NCBI GenBank assembly: GCA_017380435.1
Contig: JAFODZ010000020.1
Coordinates: forward strand, 1-51,593
Origin: Oscillospiraceae bacterium
GTDB taxonomy: Bacteria > Bacillota > Clostridia > Oscillospirales > Oscillospiraceae
Direction of reading: 5' to 3'
DNA: 51,593 bases
In this document: positions 43,965 to 51,593 of the stretch, piece by piece
Numbering within the stretch: position 1 is the first letter of the stretch
How the letters are laid out: each line of letters opens with the position of its first letter
Notes under the pieces: generated by a model
What the model saw: the letters and a program-made list of their open reading frames with translations, nothing else
Told to the model about the DNA's origin: nothing
The model's database searches: none
Made by a program: the position numbers and the translations under genes

Positions 43965-45311
43965 ATGGGAAAATATTTTGGTACTGACGGTTTTCGCGGT
44001 GAGGCCAATGTAGGCCTGACCGCTGACCATGCTTACAAAATCGGACGCTTTTTAGGCTGGTACTATGGAAAAGACAATCCGGAAAGAGCGCGTATCGTGA
44101 TCGGTAAGGATACCCGGCGTTCGAGCTATATGTTTGAGTACGCATTGGCAGCGGGCATTACCGCTTCCGGCTCCGATGCATACCTGCTCCATGTTACGAC
44201 TACGCCTTCTGTCAGCTTTGTCACCCGTACCGACGGCTTTGACTGCGGCGTTATGATCTCCGCCAGTCACAATGCGTATTACGATAACGGCATCAAGCTG
44301 CTCAACAGCCACGGTGAAAAGATGGAGCAGGAAGTGCTGGATCAGATCGAGGCATACTTAGACAGCCAAGAAGATCTGCCCTTTGCCAAGCGGGAAAAGC
44401 TGGGCAGCACAGTTGACTACATTGCAGGCCGTAACCGTTACATTGGCTTTTTGATCTCCCTGGGTCTTTATTCCTTTAAGGGGATGCGCATTGGCCTGGA
44501 CTGTGCCAACGGCGCTGCCTGGAATATGGCGCGCACCATTTTTGAGGCACTGGGCGCCAAGACATATCTGCTGGGCGTAGAGCCGGACGGCTTGAACATC
44601 AATGCCGGCGTAGGTTCTACCCATATGGAAAAGCTGCAACAGCTGGTGATCGAAAAGGGACTGGATGTTGGCTTTGCCTATGACGGCGATGCGGATCGCT
44701 GCCTGTGCGTGGACGAAAAAGGCAACATCGTCAGCGGCGACCATATTCTGTACATTTTGGGTCAGTATATGCGTGACCGCGGCCAGCTGGACAACAATAC
44801 CGTAGTCACCACCGTAATGTCCAATTTCGGCCTGTATAAAGCCTTTGATAAGCTGGGCATCGACTATGCCAAGACCAAGGTTGGCGACAAATATGTGTAT
44901 GAATATATGGCGCAAAATGGCTGCCGTTTGGGCGGTGAGCAGAGCGGCCATATTATCATCTCCAAGTACGCCAACACCGGCGACGGTATTCTCACCAGCT
45001 TAAAGATCATGGAGGTTATGCTGGCGAAGAAGCAGACCCTCAGCGAGCTTGGCAAGGGATTGAAGGTCTATCCCCAGGAACTGAAGAATATCCGGGTGGT
45101 GGATAAGGCTACAGCCCAGCAGGATTCCGAGGTGCAGAAAGCTGTGGCAGAGGTTGCCGAAAAGCTGGGGGATACCGGCCGTATCCTGGTTCGGGAATCC
45201 GGCACAGAGCCGGTGATCCGGGTGATGGTGGAAGCACCTACCCAGGAAGAATGCGAAAATTATGTAAACCAAGTCGCGGAAGTCATTCTCGCCCGCGGAC
45301 ATGGCGCATAA
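43965..45311 (+). CDS. glmM: Phosphoglucosamine mutase
   Basis: 448 residues, normal for the family. It converts glucosamine-6-phosphate to glucosamine-1-phosphate in the peptidoglycan precursor pathway. The start YFGTDGFRGEAN, phosphoserine loop ISASHNAYYDNGIK with Ser101, metal loop AYDGDADRCLCVDE, sugar-binding GGEQSGHII and C-terminal phosphate-binding VRESGTEPVIRVM are all intact. GGAGG precedes ATG 43965, 14 bases after the acyltransferase stop. A terminator hairpin follows, duplicated 206 bases on. Confidence 0.97.
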   Translation: MGKYFGTDGFRGEANVGLTADHAYKIGRFLGWYYGKDNPERARIVIGKDTRRSSYMFEYALAAGITASGSDAYLLHVTTTPSVSFVTRTDGFDCGVMISASHNAYYDNGIKLLNSHGEKMEQEVLDQIEAYLDSQEDLPFAKREKLGSTVDYIAGRNRYIGFLISLGLYSFKGMRIGLDCANGAAWNMARTIFEALGAKTYLLGVEPDGLNINAGVGSTHMEKLQQLVIEKGLDVGFAYDGDADRCLCVDEKGNIVSGDHILYILGQYMRDRGQLDNNTVVTTVMSNFGLYKAFDKLGIDYAKTKVGDKYVYEYMAQNGCRLGGEQSGHIIISKYANTGDGILTSLKIMEVMLAKKQTLSELGKGLKVYPQELKNIRVVDKATAQQDSEVQKAVAEVAEKLGDTGRILVRESGTEPVIRVMVEAPTQEECENYVNQVAEVILARGHGA

Positions 45312-45314
45312 AAT

Positions 45315-45348
45315 ACATGCCTGTTGAGGTTTTCCTCAACAGGCATTC
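45315..45348 (+). repeat. Duplicated glmM terminator hairpin, copy 1 (no T run)
   Basis: A 12-bp perfect stem TGCCTGTTGAGG/CCTCAACAGGCA with TTTT loop (45318-45345). All 34 bases recur identically at 45521-45554. Only TTCGAG follows here, so this copy has lost an effective T run. Confidence 0.85.
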
Positions 45349-45371
45349 GAGTGTGTCAAAGAAGCCTTCCT

Positions 45372-45406
45372 TGTCATTCCGAGGAGCGCAGCGACGTGGG
45401 AATCTC
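45372..45406 (+). repeat. Dispersed palindromic repeat, family B, copy 2
   Basis: TGTCATTCCGAG, then GAGCGCAGCGAC, then GTGGGAATCTC. The flanks match copies 1, 3 and 4 with compensating changes (TTCC with GGAA in place of TTGC with GCAA), so the outer stem is kept. Confidence 0.7.
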
Positions 45407-45463
45407 ATAGTAAAATGTTACGAATTTGCCGATAACTACATAATAATCTAAACATTGAACTGC

Positions 45464-45503
45464 GAGATTGCCACACCAGTGTGCGCACTGGTTCGCAATG
45501 ACA
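45464..45503 (-). repeat. Dispersed palindromic repeat, family B, copy 3 (inverted)
   Basis: On the minus strand it reads TGTCATTGCGA, inner palindrome CCAGTGCGCACACTGG, then TGTGGCAATCTC. It is nearly the same as copy 1 at 8711-8750 in the opposite orientation. Confidence 0.8.
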
Positions 45504-45520
45504 CGTTTTTTGACAGTTTG

Positions 45521-45562
45521 ACATGCCTGTTGAGGTTTTCCTCAACAGGCATTCTTTTTTTG
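45521..45562 (+). terminator. glmM terminator, copy 2 (with T run)
   Basis: The same 12-bp stem and TTTT loop (45524-45551), followed by TTCTTTTTTT. It is probably the original, functional terminator. Confidence 0.88.
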
Positions 45563-45646
45563 GAAGCGATTTCATGGAGGTAGCAAGATTACCAAAAAAT
45601 AACAGGGGAATTTTGTGTTTTTGACATTCTTCCTTTTGTTGATTTT

Positions 45647-45675
45647 GTGACAGTGCTGTGTTATTATGGCATAAT
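45647..45675 (+). promoter_or_regulatory. Promoter for the secreted endonuclease gene
   Basis: GTGACA (45647-45652), 17-base spacer, CATAAT (45670-45675), 40 bases before ATG 45716. Confidence 0.55.
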
Positions 45676-45715
45676 AAAATGGTATTGTATGCCCTAATGA
45701 AAAGGAGGAAATTTT

Positions 45716-47755
45716 ATGAAACAGATTTGCAAACGCAGTTTAGCGGCGTTTCTGCTTCTGGTTATGCTGGTCGGTTATTTCTCCGGCATTACCATCCGGG
45801 TCAATGCCGCCAGCTATGTGTATAACTGGGGCGAGCGTGGTGAGGTTGCCACAGAACTGTCCGATGCCGCAGAGGCTTGGTACGCAAAGTACAACACCTC
45901 TTATGCGAAGCTTTCTGCCTACAGCGGCGCGTCCTCTGTAAGCTCTGTGCCGTCCAGCGCTTTGTATCAGCAGCTGAAGACCTTGATGACCAATGCCCAT
46001 AGTTTTATTAATGATTATGGTGATAATAAAACATTTGCCAGATACACCGACTGTCAGAATGGCGGCGGTGCGATTTCCAGCTTCTATTCCGGCAAGTCCA
46101 TTGGCCCGTCCTGGGACGGCACATGGAACCGGGAACATACCTGGCCCAACAGTAAAGGCTTGGGTGGCAGTGATGAAGACGATGTAATGATGATTCGTCC
46201 CACCTCTATTTCGGAAAACTCCAGCCGTGGTAATGATGCCTACGGTAAGAGCGGCGGCAGTTTTTATGACCCCAACTCCGAGTCCGGCGGCAAATACAAC
46301 CTCCACGGTGATGTTGCCCGTATCTGCCTGTATGTGTATGTCCGCTGGGGCAATACCAGCAAAATGTGGGGATCTTCCGGCGTTATGGAGAGCAAGGAAG
46401 TTTTGCTTGAGTGGATGGAAGAAGACCCGGTTGACACCTGGGAATTGGGCAGAAATGACGCTGTCCAGTCCATCACCGGCACTCGGAATGTCTTTGTTGA
46501 CTACCCCGAGCTGGCCTTTGATCTTTTCAATGCGGAGATTCCCAATAACTACGATACGCCCTCCGGCAGCGCCCCGGCCTATACCATTACTGCAACTTCC
46601 AATAATACTTCCTACGGTACGGTTTCTCTGTCCGGTAAAACCATTACTGCCACCCCCAAGACCGGCTACCAGGTGGCTGGCTATACGGTGACCAGCGGCT
46701 CGGCCACCGTGACCCGCAGCGGAAACACCTTTACGGTCATCCCCAGCACCAACTGCACGGTGCGGATCAATTTTGAACCCCGGGTGCAATCTACTGTAAC
46801 ATTTATAGACCGGGGCATTACGCAGACCACGAAAACCGCATATAATGGCGATTCCATTACGATCCCCGCTCTGACCCGTATCCAACCGGATGGCTATCTG
46901 TTCCGGGGCTGGGTGGAGCAGCAAATCACCAGTAGCCAGACAAAGCCTGCAGTCTATGCAGAAAATGCCTCCTACACCGTTTCCGGTAACAAGACCTTCT
47001 ACGCTCTGTATGCCAAGGTGGAGGATGGCTCTACCGGTGACGCAACCTACCGCCTGGTCACCTCTGCCGATCAGCTTACCCAGGGGACCTCTGTGGTGAT
47101 CGCCGCTGCCGGTACAACAGCGCTGGCTATGAAGCAGACCGGTGGTACAAACAATCGATATACTGCCTCTGTCACCAAAAATGCCGACGATACCATCACC
47201 TTTGATGAGAATGTACTGATCGATGTACTGACCCTGGGCGCCGGCACTACCTCCGGTACCTACAGCTTCTATAGCAATGCCAATGGCCAGTATTTAGCCG
47301 CCGGAACCAGCTCCGGAAGCAACATTCTGAAGCTGCAAGCTTCTGTGGATGCCGCTGCCTCCTTTACGATTACGGTGGATTCCAACGGCATAGCTACGGT
47401 TACTTCCAAAACCTCCAGTGACAGAAAATTGTTGCAATATAACAGCGGTGCCAACATTTTTGCTTGCTATGGCTCTGCCCAAAAGGCAATCAGCTTGTAT
47501 GCATATATGGGCGGCGGTATTTCTTACTACACAACGAATCCGGAAGGCGGCGTAAGCTATCTCCCCGGCGACATTGACGGCAACGGTCAGGTCAACCGGG
47601 ATGATGTGATCGCGCTCTTGCTCCATGTTTCCATGCCCGATGCATTCGCCATCTCCGTCCCCGCAGACTTTAACGGCGACGGTCTTGTGACCCGTGACGA
47701 TGTGATCCAGCTGTTGCTCCATGTATCCATGCCCGAAAATTTCCCCCTGCAGTAA
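45716..47755 (+). CDS. Secreted endonuclease I with beta-rich domains and C-terminal dockerin
   Basis: 679 residues. A signal peptide (cleavage near RVNA) is followed by an endonuclease I domain (about 40-285) with the catalytic-type NREHTWPNS (His141) and DDVMMIRPTSISENSSRGND. A divergent InlB-like repeat (about 295-370), a second such repeat (about 370-440, LFRGWVEQQ, FYALYAKVED) and a beta domain (about 445-600, NANGQYLAAGTSSG) follow. A type I dockerin (about 615-679) ends it, with two calcium loops, DIDGNGQVNRDD and DFNGDGLVTRDD. It probably cuts extracellular DNA or RNA for nutrients while docked to a cohesin-bearing scaffold. No cohesin gene is in the window. AGGAGG precedes ATG 45716. 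Confidence 0.92.
   Translation: MKQICKRSLAAFLLLVMLVGYFSGITIRVNAASYVYNWGERGEVATELSDAAEAWYAKYNTSYAKLSAYSGASSVSSVPSSALYQQLKTLMTNAHSFINDYGDNKTFARYTDCQNGGGAISSFYSGKSIGPSWDGTWNREHTWPNSKGLGGSDEDDVMMIRPTSISENSSRGNDAYGKSGGSFYDPNSESGGKYNLHGDVARICLYVYVRWGNTSKMWGSSGVMESKEVLLEWMEEDPVDTWELGRNDAVQSITGTRNVFVDYPELAFDLFNAEIPNNYDTPSGSAPAYTITATSNNTSYGTVSLSGKTITATPKTGYQVAGYTVTSGSATVTRSGNTFTVIPSTNCTVRINFEPRVQSTVTFIDRGITQTTKTAYNGDSITIPALTRIQPDGYLFRGWVEQQITSSQTKPAVYAENASYTVSGNKTFYALYAKVEDGSTGDATYRLVTSADQLTQGTSVVIAAAGTTALAMKQTGGTNNRYTASVTKNADDTITFDENVLIDVLTLGAGTTSGTYSFYSNANGQYLAAGTSSGSNILKLQASVDAAASFTITVDSNGIATVTSKTSSDRKLLQYNSGANIFACYGSAQKAISLYAYMGGGISYYTTNPEGGVSYLPGDIDGNGQVNRDDVIALLLHVSMPDAFAISVPADFNGDGLVTRDDVIQLLLHVSMPENFPLQ
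47565..47736 (+). repeat. Dockerin-coding DNA repeat, copy 1
   Basis: 172 bases coding for almost all of the dockerin are repeated at 51322-51493 with only two differences (47695 and 47725). The sequences before and after diverge at once. Confidence 0.95.
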
Positions 47756-47803
47756 TTGACAATTTTCCTAAGATTACAGAACAAAAGTTCCTACAGGAAT
47801 ATG

Positions 47804-47844
47804 AATCCCACAGGCAATTTCACTGAAACTGTCTGTGGGATTTT
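47804..47844 (+). terminator. Terminator after the endonuclease gene
   Basis: AATCCCACAG (47804-47813) pairs with CTGTGGGATT (47833-47842), followed by TT; the inner loop is long. A moderate intrinsic terminator. Confidence 0.65.
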
Positions 47845-47925
47845 GCATAGTAATCGTTACTGTGCTTTGTTCCACATTATTCTTGCAGGTTATACAGAAA
47901 AAACCAATACAAAGAGGGAGGCAAC

Positions 47926-47954
47926 TTGACAGAGTACTGGAGTTGTAATATACT
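47926..47954 (+). promoter_or_regulatory. Near-consensus promoter for the second LRR gene
   Basis: TTGACA (47926-47931), 17-base spacer, TATACT (47949-47954), 48 bases before ATG 48003. Confidence 0.85.
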
Positions 47955-48002
47955 TTAATTAGGCCAATCCAATATACTGCACAAATAATTGGAGGGATAT
48001 AG

Positions 48003-51000
48003 ATGAAGAAAAGAACCCAAAAGCTTACGATATTGCTATTGACTCTGTTTCTGACCTTAACCTGCTTTCCTGCCTTCTGCCTGACTACCCAAGCTGCCAG
48101 AACGGGAAACTGCGATAGTGATGTGGTATGGAGCCTTGATGCCTATGGCACGCTTACATTTTCGGGCAATGGCGCAGTCACGGGAAGACAATCCTATAAC
48201 ATCGGACCACGGATAAAACATATTGTCATAGAATCTGGAATTACCAGCATTGATGATGAGGCGTTTATGAATTGCGCTGATGTGATCAGTGTTATCATTC
48301 CGGATAGCGTTATAAGTATTGGTGCAAGCGCCTTTAGAAATTGTACGGCGTTGACGAGCATTACAATTCCTAACAGCGTTATCAGTATTGGAAATTTTGC
48401 CTTTTTAGGGTGTAATAATCTTAGCGATGTTAAGCTTTCTGAAAACTTGATTAGCATTGGCATTCAAGCGTTCTATGATTGCACAAGTTTGAACAGTATT
48501 GTGATACCGGATACGGTTACGAGCATTGGATCTCAGGCGTTTTATTATACAAACCTATCTAATGTTGTTCATTCGTCTGGTGCGGTTGAAATTCCCTTTT
48601 ATGGAAGCAAAATAAAATATGTTACCTATGAAGACGGAAAATATCTGGGAACAAAAGAGAATCCGTATTATGCCTTTATGGGAACGGTATCAGAAGGTGT
48701 GTCAACAATTACTTTTCACAAAGATACGAAAGTAATTGCTTCTGTGGGGGCCAGCAATAAGAGCACTTTAACTGCTGTAACAATCCCGGAGGGCGTGGTC
48801 AGCATTGGCACAGATGCGTTTAATGGTTGTTATGCATTAGCAGAGCTTACGCTGCCCGAAAGTTTAACCTATATTGGCGAGAAAGCATTCAACCAGTGCA
48901 GCAATCTTACCCGCATTAACATTCCCGCCGGTGTTACGTTTGTTGGTGAAGGCGCATTTACAAGCTGTAACCGATTGCAGGGGGTATATATTACTGATTT
49001 AAAGGCCTGGTGTGGAATTGAATTTGCTGATAACCACGCAAATCCGATCGCGTGGAGTGAGAATCTTTATTTAAATGATGTGTTGGTGAAAGACCTTATA
49101 ATTCCCGAAGGAACGATTTCTATCGGCCAGCGTGCTTTCTTTAACTATCATAGTTTGAGTAAGGTTGTTATTCCGGATAGTGTTACAAGTATTGGCTCTG
49201 ATGCCTTTAATGACTGCGATTATTTGAAATCCGTAGAAATAGGAAAGGGTTTAGCAAGCCTTGGAGATCGTGTGTTTGGCGGATGTGAATGGCTGTCAGA
49301 AATCCAGGTTAGTAATGAAAACACTGTATTTCACAGTGCAGGAAATTGCCTGATTAATACGGATGATAAAAAACTTGTTGTAGGCTGTAAGTCCAGCGAG
49401 ATACCGTCAGATGGAAGCGTTACGGTTATTGGCGCATATGCATTTTATCAGAGCTTGCGACTTTCTTCTGTTGTGATTCCGGAAGGTGTGACAAGCATTG
49501 AAGAATATGCGTTTAGGTATTGCCAAGGCCTGACCAGTGTTACCATTCCCAATAGTATTACCCATATTGGACAATCGGCATTTGAGACTGGTGGTGTTAA
49601 GCTGACATACAATACATACGACAATGCCAATTACCTCGGAAACAGTACGAATCCTTATTTGGTGTTGATAGGAGATAAAACTTCTACTGTTGAGAGCTGT
49701 ATTATTCATTCCAACACAAAAATGATTTACGACCGCGCATTTGCTTACAACAAAAAGATTGGCTCCATTGTAATTCCGGATAGTGTAAAATACATTTCCA
49801 ACTTTGCGTTTTCTGGCTGTTCCGGACTGAGCGAAGTTACGATTGGCGACGGCGTGGTGACAATTGGAGAAAATGCTTTTGAAAATTGTAGTGCCCTGAC
49901 AAGCTTAAAAATTGGCAGTGGAGTAAATGAAATTGGCCGACAAGCATTTATAAATTGTTCTGCATTGACAGGTGTCTATATTACAAAGCTATCGAATTGG
50001 TTCAATATTAATTTTATAGATATATATTCTAATCCGATAGCCTACACAGAAAAGCTATATCTGAACGATGCGCTTGTGACCGAAATGGTTGTTCCCAATG
50101 GTGTGACAACTATTGGCGACTATGCACTCTATAATTGCACCAGTTTGGCAAGTGTTAAGCTTCCGGACACAGTGAAGAGTATTGGCTATTTGGCGTTTAA
50201 TTGCGAGAATATGAAGACAATTGATTTGGGTTCTGGCTTGGTAACAATAGGCGACGGAGCGTTTGTAGAGGCTGGCCTGACAAATATCGTTATTCCTGAT
50301 AGTGTCGTAACAATTGGTGAATCGGCATTTTATCAATGTCAGAGCCTTGGTAGTGTTAAATTCGGTAAGAATGTTCGCAGCATTGGAGCAGGTGCATTTG
50401 ATACTTGCTCAATGCTGGAAGATGTGGAACTCCCGAGCGGTATAACTGAAATTAGTGCATGCTTATTCCGTGGGTGTAGCATGAAAATGAAAAAAATTAC
50501 GATTCCTGAGGGAGTAACCAGTATTGGAGCAGCTGCATTTGCCGATTGCGAAATAAGTGAAGTTGTAATTCCGCAAGGCGTGGTCGGTATTGACGATGCT
50601 GCGTTTAGAGGCTGCGATAATCTAACGCGAATTGTTATTCCGGACAGCGTAACTTCCATTGGTGATGAGGCATTTAGTTATTGCAATAATATGCGTAACT
50701 TGACGATTGGAGAAGGCCTCACTTATGTTGGTTATAACGCATTTAGCCCGGGAAGTGGAATGATGATCTTCAATAGGAATGTTTATATCAAAAATTTAGC
50801 AGCCTGGGCGTCTATCAACTTTGCAAATGCCAACGCAAATCCATTGTGTTCTGATGGAAATCTGTATTTAAACAACAAACTGGTCACTGATTTGGTGATT
50901 CCCGATGATGTATCGGCCATTGGTGACTATACCTTTGCCGGTGGATATAGAATCGAGAAAGTAACAATTCCGGACAATGTTGAATGTATTGGCGAAGGTG

Positions 51001-51512
51001 CGTTTTTGTCTTGTTCGGCTCTGACCGGTGTTACCATTCCTGATAATGTAAAATGTGTTGGATACCAGGCATTTTGGCACTGTAGCAGCTTAAAGAACAT
51101 TACCATTGGAAGCAATGTAAATGAAATTGGTAACGAGGCTTTTTCCTACTGCAATTCGCTGAGTAAGATTTATTTTGAAGGAAAAGCACCTAAATTTTGG
51201 GAGAGTTCTTTTAAGGATGTAACAGCTACAGCTTACTACTATGCTGATGAAACATGGACGGAAGGTGTACGCCAGAATTATGGCGGTACGATCACCTGGC
51301 GTGAGCGGGGAGCAGCGATCTCCGGCGACATTGACGGCAACGGTCAGGTCAACCGGGATGATGTGATCGCGCTCTTGCTCCATGTTTCCATGCCCGATGC
51401 ATTCGCCATCTCCGTCCCCGCAGACTTTAACGGCGACGGTCTTGTGACCCGGGACGATGTGATCCAGCTGTTGCTCCATGTTTCCATGCCCGATGCCTTC
51501 CCTCTGCAATAA
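48003..51512 (+). CDS. Secreted BspA-like LRR protein with C-terminal dockerin
   Basis: 1169 residues. A signal peptide (cleavage near TQA) and an N-terminal cap (VVWSLDAYGTLTFSGNGAVT) are followed by a long BspA-type LRR array to about residue 1095. Three inserted blocks of the form W-x-I-x-F...NP...LYLN-x-x-LV-x-x-x-V/I-x-P begin near 340, 665 and 935. A type I dockerin ends the protein, with DIDGNGQVNRDD and DFNGDGLVTRDD. Unlike the LRR protein at 9.2 kb it therefore has a docking device. The LRR part is visibly more AT-rich in codon choice than its neighbours, while the dockerin part is GC-rich. GGAGG precedes ATG 48003. Ligand unknown; adhesion or scaffold display is likely. Confidence 0.92.
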   Translation: MKKRTQKLTILLLTLFLTLTCFPAFCLTTQAARTGNCDSDVVWSLDAYGTLTFSGNGAVTGRQSYNIGPRIKHIVIESGITSIDDEAFMNCADVISVIIPDSVISIGASAFRNCTALTSITIPNSVISIGNFAFLGCNNLSDVKLSENLISIGIQAFYDCTSLNSIVIPDTVTSIGSQAFYYTNLSNVVHSSGAVEIPFYGSKIKYVTYEDGKYLGTKENPYYAFMGTVSEGVSTITFHKDTKVIASVGASNKSTLTAVTIPEGVVSIGTDAFNGCYALAELTLPESLTYIGEKAFNQCSNLTRINIPAGVTFVGEGAFTSCNRLQGVYITDLKAWCGIEFADNHANPIAWSENLYLNDVLVKDLIIPEGTISIGQRAFFNYHSLSKVVIPDSVTSIGSDAFNDCDYLKSVEIGKGLASLGDRVFGGCEWLSEIQVSNENTVFHSAGNCLINTDDKKLVVGCKSSEIPSDGSVTVIGAYAFYQSLRLSSVVIPEGVTSIEEYAFRYCQGLTSVTIPNSITHIGQSAFETGGVKLTYNTYDNANYLGNSTNPYLVLIGDKTSTVESCIIHSNTKMIYDRAFAYNKKIGSIVIPDSVKYISNFAFSGCSGLSEVTIGDGVVTIGENAFENCSALTSLKIGSGVNEIGRQAFINCSALTGVYITKLSNWFNINFIDIYSNPIAYTEKLYLNDALVTEMVVPNGVTTIGDYALYNCTSLASVKLPDTVKSIGYLAFNCENMKTIDLGSGLVTIGDGAFVEAGLTNIVIPDSVVTIGESAFYQCQSLGSVKFGKNVRSIGAGAFDTCSMLEDVELPSGITEISACLFRGCSMKMKKITIPEGVTSIGAAAFADCEISEVVIPQGVVGIDDAAFRGCDNLTRIVIPDSVTSIGDEAFSYCNNMRNLTIGEGLTYVGYNAFSPGSGMMIFNRNVYIKNLAAWASINFANANANPLCSDGNLYLNNKLVTDLVIPDDVSAIGDYTFAGGYRIEKVTIPDNVECIGEGAFLSCSALTGVTIPDNVKCVGYQAFWHCSSLKNITIGSNVNEIGNEAFSYCNSLSKIYFEGKAPKFWESSFKDVTATAYYYADETWTEGVRQNYGGTITWRERGAAISGDIDGNGQVNRDDVIALLLHVSMPDAFAISVPADFNGDGLVTRDDVIQLLLHVSMPDAFPLQ
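51322..51493 (+). repeat. Dockerin-coding DNA repeat, copy 2
   Basis: Near-identical to 47565-47736 (two differences). It is joined to an LRR gene of different base composition. Confidence 0.95.
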
Positions 51513-51535
51513 TTGACAAGGGTAACACCCTTCGT

Positions 51536-51572
51536 TGTCATTGCGAGATGCCGTAGGCATCGTGGCAATCTC
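51536..51572 (+). repeat. Dispersed palindromic repeat, family B, copy 4
   Basis: TGTCATTGCGAG, inner palindrome ATGCCgtaGGCAT, then CGTGGCAATCTC. Same flanks as copy 1 with a different centre. Confidence 0.8.
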
Positions 51573-51593
51573 AGCCTTACACCAAGAGATTCC

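Larger units (their letters stand above)
45312..45715. other. Intergenic interval with duplicated terminator and repeats
   Basis: No gene seen. In order: terminator hairpin copy 1 (45315-45348), family B repeat copy 2 (45372-45406), short AT-rich sequence, family B copy 3 inverted (45464-45503), terminator hairpin copy 2 with T run (45521-45562), and the endonuclease promoter (45647-45675). Confidence 0.7.

Noticed and set aside
45715-51512. A local cellulosome gene cluster, because of the two dockerins
   Set aside because: No cohesin, scaffoldin or glycoside hydrolase is present in the window; only two dockerin proteins are seen.

Overview
The window reads as chromosome of a Gram-positive anaerobe of the class Clostridia, probably an Oscillospiraceae/Ruminococcaceae-type gut bacterium. 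The evidence is strong GGAGG-type ribosome sites, TTGACA/TATAAT promoters with 17-base spacers, lipobox-type lipoproteins, secreted BspA-like leucine-rich-repeat (LRR) proteins, type I dockerins, an alpha2-type glycyl-tRNA synthetase, and many short palindromic repeats between genes. No prophage, insertion-sequence transposase, CRISPR array, rRNA or tRNA gene was seen. The taxonomic call is inference.

Layout. (1) 0.2-5.2 kb, housekeeping: plsC-glyQS (minus strand, overlapping by ATGA), a CCA-adding enzyme carrying an unusual N-terminal multi-spanning membrane region, and a small all-helical protein. (2) 5.2-6.1 kb, no intact gene: an 18-bp inverted repeat, a frameshifted ORF remnant, a consensus promoter and hairpins. 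(3) 6.1-9.1 kb: a CDF metal exporter with an MntE-like N-D-D-D site, a MATE transporter started by GTG inside its end, and thioredoxin. (4) 9.2-12.7 kb: a secreted BspA-like LRR protein. (5) 13.2-24.0 kb: five consecutive lipoprotein genes. Two have extracytoplasmic thioredoxin-like domains, four have SpaA/carboxypeptidase-regulatory-like beta domains, and three share an unrecognised C-terminal module. (6) 24.0-26.3 kb, convergent: a membrane protein with a C-terminal CTEC motif and a polytopic 4Fe-4S protein fused to a TlpA-like thioredoxin domain. Regions 5 and 6 together look like a trans-membrane thiol/electron relay and are the best candidate for an under-described system.

(7) 26.5-42.9 kb: a probable nine-gene unit. 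It holds a 2435-residue membrane-anchored subtilisin-like protease with an LRR ectodomain, a lipoprotein, a complete Opp/Dpp-type peptide ABC transporter (binding protein, two permeases, two ATPases), a small membrane protein and a MazG-like pyrophosphohydrolase. The simplest reading is protein breakdown at the cell surface followed by peptide uptake. (8) 43.3-45.3 kb: a stand-alone left-handed beta-helix acyltransferase-like protein and GlmM, both for UDP-GlcNAc supply. (9) 45.7-51.5 kb: a secreted endonuclease I and a BspA-like LRR protein. Both end in a dockerin encoded by nearly identical DNA (two differences in 172 bases), which points to a recently copied module.

The intergenic spaces hold at least two families of short dispersed repeats in which constant flanks surround variable inner palindromes, a MITE-like element, and a 34-base duplication of the glmM terminator on either side of repeat copies.
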